A stretch of 23,591 bases of DNA from CAHJXF01 sp038240015 (GTDB taxonomy: Bacteria; Pseudomonadota; Gammaproteobacteria; Burkholderiales; Burkholderiaceae_D). Under the pieces are notes generated by a model. The model was not told where the DNA came from. It was given only the letters and a program-made list of their open reading frames with translations, and made no database searches. The stretch's first letter is position 1. Every line of letters starts with the position of its first letter. Of the stretch, positions 21,972 to 23,591 are shown piece by piece. The DNA is taken from contig JBBSEF010000045.1 of the NCBI GenBank assembly GCA_038240015.1, positions 1-23,591 of the forward strand. Reading direction: 5' to 3'. Made by a program: the position numbers and the translations under genes.

Positions 21972-22802
21972 ATGCGCATCCTGCTGATCACCGATAGTCA
22001 CCTCGCGGACATCGCCTCGGACTTCGTCGCGAACTGGCATGCGGCTGCGCGCTACGCGAAGCGCTCCGCGATCGATCTCACGATTCATCTGGGCGACATC
22101 AGCTTCGACGCGATCAACGTTCACGCGCAATTACAGGAATCCAGGGCCCTGGTCGATGCGTGGCCGACGCCGATGCGCCTGATCCCGGGCAATCACGACA
22201 TCGGTGACAACCCCGGCACGCTCGACGTCCCGGAACGTGAATGGCTGACCAACGCGAGCCGGGCGCGCTACGTCGCGCTGTTCGGCGATGATCGTTGGGC
22301 GATCGACGCCGACGGATGGCAATTGATCGCGTTCGATGCGCAGTTGTTCGGCAGCGAGACGTCGGAAGAAGAAGAGCAGTGGGAGTGGATCGCGAACGCG
22401 TTCGCGAACGCGAGCGGGAAGCCCATAGTCGTGATTCTCCACAAGCCGTTGTTCGAGAACCTTTCGACCGACAGCGACCATCACATGCGCTATCTACCGC
22501 ACACCGCACGCGATCGCCTGCTGGCGATGATCGGTCAGGCCGATGTCCGGCTGGTCGTCTGCGGCCACGCGCACCAGTATCTCGACCGCACCATCGATGG
22601 CGTACGGCATGTGTGGCTGCCGTCGTGCGCCTTCATCATTCCCGACCTGCATCAAAAACGTCTGGGTGAAAAAATCGTCGGCGTCGGATTGCTCGAACTC
22701 ACGCGCGACGGCGACGATCATCGATACGGGCTCGACGTGGTGGTTGCCGAGGGTCTCGTGGCCTACGACGTGACGCAATCGCGAAAAGCGATGCGCCCCT
22801 AG
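21972..22802 (+). CDS. Calcineurin-like metallophosphoesterase
   Basis: A 276-residue protein with every metal-binding motif of the calcineurin-like superfamily: D8-x-H10 in ITDSH, G41-D42 in HLGDIS, G73-NHD76 in IPGNHD, H157 in ILHKP and G198-HAH201. There is no signal peptide or membrane segment, so it is probably cytoplasmic. The layout resembles class III cyclic-nucleotide phosphodiesterases (CpdA-like) and related phosphatases; the substrate cannot be told. It starts 49 bases after ybaB, with a TATAAC (21930-21935) upstream that could be a -10 box, so it may be transcribed separately. Its C-terminal 40 residues are a likely cap or extra strand region. Confidence 0.93.
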   Translation: MRILLITDSHLADIASDFVANWHAAARYAKRSAIDLTIHLGDISFDAINVHAQLQESRALVDAWPTPMRLIPGNHDIGDNPGTLDVPEREWLTNASRARYVALFGDDRWAIDADGWQLIAFDAQLFGSETSEEEEQWEWIANAFANASGKPIVVILHKPLFENLSTDSDHHMRYLPHTARDRLLAMIGQADVRLVVCGHAHQYLDRTIDGVRHVWLPSCAFIIPDLHQKRLGEKIVGVGLLELTRDGDDHRYGLDVVVAEGLVAYDVTQSRKAMRP

Positions 22803-22858
22803 ATCGCTCAAACCGTGTGCCGCTCGAGGCTGGTTGATGGGCTGCCTGGCACGTGTGG

Positions 22859-23545
22859 TCATGCCGGCCGGGCGACGAACCGCAAGTGGCCGTTCTTGAT
22901 CCAGACGCGCGCCCCTTCGGGCCCCGCCACGACCTGAGCATTGCCGCCGATCGGCACGCGAAGCCACGCGTGTGCGTGAAGGTCGTCGTCGCCTTCGACG
23001 AAACTACCCGTGATCACGAAGAGCTCGGCACCGCCCGAGGTGTCGACCGAGGTTTGCGTGCCGGGCGCCCAGTTCTCGATGCGAACGCTCTCGCATTGAT
23101 CGCGAAACAGCGGCGTCACGGTAACGCCGCGACGCGCTGGAGCGGGGATCGATTCCATCTGGTCGGAATGGAGCCGCACAGACGTGCGATCGGTCGGATC
23201 GAATTGCCACAGCTTGACGAACAGTACGCAGCCCGGCAGCGAGCCCGGCGCGTGCCGCGACTGCGGCGGGTTGCGGATGTAGCAGCCCGCGGGATAGGCG
23301 CCGTGCTCGTCCTCGAACACACCTTCGAGGACGACGAACTCTTCACCGCCGCCATGCAGGTGCGGCGAAAACCTGCTTCCGGGCGCATAGCTGACGATGG
23401 TGGTTGCGCGAGCCACCTCGTCACCGATGCGATCGAGCATGCGCCGACGCACGCCCGGCATGGGCGACGCGATCCATGGGAGCGCATCGGCGTGCATCAC
23501 GACGCGCTTCGAGAAGTCGGCGTTCAGTTCCATCATGGCTTGCAT
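22859..23545 (-). CDS. ChrR-like double-cupin protein
   Basis: A 228-residue soluble protein with two cupin-type halves. The first is a clear cupin with motif 1 G56-x5-H62-x-H64 ... E69 and a G75, and motif 2 'PAGCYIRNPPQSRHAP' with H98; these would bind one divalent metal. The second half ('SVRIENWAPGTQTSVDTSGG ... ELFVITGS') keeps the strand pattern but lacks the HxH pair. The 'SPHLHGGGEEFVVLEGVFEDE' stretch is typical of the cupin domain of ChrR anti-sigma factors, but the zinc-binding anti-sigma domain is missing, so it is not itself an anti-sigma factor. The stop lies 56 bases from the convergent phosphoesterase stop. An ATG three codons in is an equally good start. The function is unknown. 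Confidence 0.9.
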   Translation of the reverse strand: MQAMMELNADFSKRVVMHADALPWIASPMPGVRRRMLDRIGDEVARATTIVSYAPGSRFSPHLHGGGEEFVVLEGVFEDEHGAYPAGCYIRNPPQSRHAPGSLPGCVLFVKLWQFDPTDRTSVRLHSDQMESIPAPARRGVTVTPLFRDQCESVRIENWAPGTQTSVDTSGGAELFVITGSFVEGDDDLHAHAWLRVPIGGNAQVVAGPEGARVWIKNGHLRFVARPA

Positions 23546-23591
23546 TCTCGCAGAGCACGCTTCGCGTTGAAGGCCTGCCGCCCTAGAACAA

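Overview
The window is a high-GC stretch of ordinary bacterial chromosome from a betaproteobacterium, most likely Burkholderiales or a relative. This is inferred from conserved gene neighbourhoods and protein types: trxA-rho-rpmE2 (zinc-free type B L31) beside an AddB/AddA pair, SRP RNA directly before dnaX-ybaB, and orn divergent from an M48 protease / pterin dehydratase / rsgA run. No phage, insertion sequence, CRISPR array or integrase was seen. The species cannot be named from the sequence.

Layout. 1-1175: 3' part of gltX, then tRNA-Ala(GGC) and tRNA-Glu(UUC) behind a clear promoter. 1205-2530: an exported kelch-like beta-propeller protein of unknown role, the least familiar intact gene here. 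2551-5478 (minus): a tightly packed run of M48 membrane protease, pterin-4a-carbinolamine dehydratase, RsgA and a small DUF2007/zinc-ribbon protein. 5533-6126 (plus): oligoribonuclease. 6161-9612 (minus): a GT-C (ArnT-like) membrane glycosyltransferase overlapping a MATE transporter by 4 bases. 9678-9993 (minus): rpmE2 with an intrinsic terminator. 10158-10649 (minus): a secreted HbpS/GlcG-like protein. 10702-10903 (minus): a small coiled-coil/membrane gene that appears frameshifted. 10988-12973 (minus): rho and trxA, separated by a 396-base gene-free leader. 13191-19738 (plus): the AddB and AddA halves of a double-strand-break repair helicase-nuclease, overlapping by ATGA. 19765-21922 (plus): 4.5S SRP RNA, dnaX and ybaB. 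21972-22802 (plus): a metallophosphoesterase where recR often lies. 22859-23545 (minus): a ChrR-like double-cupin protein.

Most genes are housekeeping: translation (gltX, tRNAs, rpmE2, rsgA), RNA turnover and termination (orn, rho), redox (trxA), DNA replication and repair (dnaX, ybaB, addAB) and protein targeting (SRP RNA). I did not find a convincing new multi-gene system. The points most worth a second look are the kelch-like exported protein beside tRNA-Glu, the frameshifted small membrane gene, a run of seven G in dnaX at the domain III/linker boundary, the coupled glycosyltransferase-MATE pair, and an inverted base pair at the SRP RNA tetraloop.
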